Shown here one piece after another: positions 59,209 through 60,000 of a stretch of 60,000 bases of DNA. The position numbers and the translations under genes are program-made. Origin of the DNA: Takakia lepidozioides (lineage: Eukaryota > Streptophyta > Takakiopsida > Takakiales > Takakiaceae); contig CM060733.1 of the NCBI GenBank assembly GCA_030704615.1, positions 65,164,001 through 65,224,000 of the forward strand. Direction: 5' to 3'. The stretch's first letter is position 1; every line of letters starts with the position of its first letter. The notes beneath the pieces were generated by a model that saw only the letters and a program-made list of their open reading frames with translations, had not been told where the DNA came from and did not search any database.

Positions 59209-60000
59209 CTGCATATCAATAGTGAGGTTAGTATTTATGAGAGAGGGACACAGAAGCATCTCCTCACTCAGCATATACTTTCCATCTTTACCCACCTGTC
59301 CGTATACTCAAGGTTCTGCGAAGGCTTCCAGAAATATTAGAACGCGTTCACTTTCCACCTTGTACCAAGGCGCAATTACACAGCATGAATCATGCATCCA
59401 TTGGCAGACAGACCTTGATAAGCAGCACTGAAGTGCTCCAATTTCCCCTCCCATAGCTGCTCTACAAGCAGCTGGCCTAGTATATACGAATCGCACAAGC
59501 CTTTCTGAGCAAAGCAAGCACATCCAAGCCCTCATGGGCTTGTCGACACACAGTCAAGAAAAACAACAGGATAGGAGCAGTGCGCAAAAAGTTGATTCCG
59601 CCCCAGGATAGGGAGTTTCCAGCTGTTGCAGTCATTAGAACCGTGGTGTCACCAATCTCCCAATCCCCTCCAATTTTTATGGAAAGAAGTGAACAGAGGT
59701 GTAAATTGTGAAGTAACCAGAACCAATATTCACATCCCTTGGATGTTTGGAGCAGGTGAAAAACACACAGACGGTGTGCAATCTTTGACCTACTCTTCAA
59801 AAGAGAGGCAGGGGAAAGCTCACTGCAAGTTTTTTGTCATGAGATCGAGCCAACTTACCCGAGGCGCCCTAGCTCACAAAAAGAAGATGGCAGCACTAAC
59901 GAGTGCTTAAGATCTCTAGGGTTTTGAACCCTCTGCCAATGCAAGAACAGTTCTGCATAAGCGGACCACACTGACATATGCCCACCAAGTTTCGGGACAA
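59209..60000. other. PLAA intron or upstream sequence
   Basis: No WD40 exon could be placed with confidence. A telo-box-like AGGGTTTTGAACCCT lies at about 59,920-59,934. If the gene started here the first WD repeats would be lost, so I read this as intron. Confidence 0.4.

Noticed and set aside
59477-59800. A WD40 repeat exon for PLAA (a frame with TVLMTATAGNSLSW)
   Set aside because: Resembles a WD end, but there is no GH dipeptide, no usable acceptor or donor, and no phase match to the exon at 59208.

Overview
The window is nuclear DNA of a land plant. Evidence: spliced genes for a cytosolic ribosomal protein (uS17/RPS11), mitochondrial citrate synthase and a PLAA/DOA1-type WD40 protein; a complete DYW-class PPR RNA-editing factor plus a cluster of decaying PPR copies; and a Ty3/gypsy chromovirus primed by initiator-Met tRNA. 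The many PPR relics and a beta-class DNA methyltransferase-like gene suggest a seed-free plant (fern, lycophyte or bryophyte), but I cannot name the species from sequence alone.

Layout. 0-6.2 kb: repeat-rich DNA without a convincing gene (G-box cluster, ~190-bp tandem repeat, CATCC/GGATG dyads, stacked palindromes) and a truncated gypsy copy. 6.3-25.1 kb: a mobile-element neighbourhood. It holds a minus-strand gene with a ParB/sulfiredoxin-like motif, a palindrome array, a broken MULE transposase, a second minus-strand gene split by a 7,012-bp chromovirus (14,978-21,989, TSD TGTCG), a second palindrome array, and a plus-strand DNA methyltransferase-like gene. 26-32 kb: tandem, decayed PPR pseudogenes interrupted by a LINE and carrying a fragment of an organellar ssDNA-binding (OSB) gene. 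32.7-33.5 kb: an intact intronless orphan ORF with its own TATA box. 34.5-37.7 kb: intact PPR-DYW gene. 39.5-60 kb: conserved gene block with RPS11 (minus) and citrate synthase (plus) head to head across 312 bp, then the PLAA gene (minus) tail to tail with citrate synthase and running off the right edge.

The most unusual signal is the pair of arrays at 8.9-10.25 kb and 22.3-22.8 kb. Both repeat the core TTTCGGCGCCG with a 64-bp period. In the first array the DNA between sites is unrelated from copy to copy, and departures from 64 bp are close to whole helical turns (53, 74, 128). Each array lies between two divergently transcribed genes. The core decays mainly by CpG transitions (GGTGCC/GGCACC), and in the first array all recognisable decayed copies of that type lie on the side nearest the transposase. 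This looks like a phased protein-binding, cytosine-methylated control region of a transposon family.

Limits. Exon borders were read by eye from splice consensus, reading-frame continuity and remembered family sequences; no search was run. Several indels next to homopolymers in mobile elements could be assembly errors.
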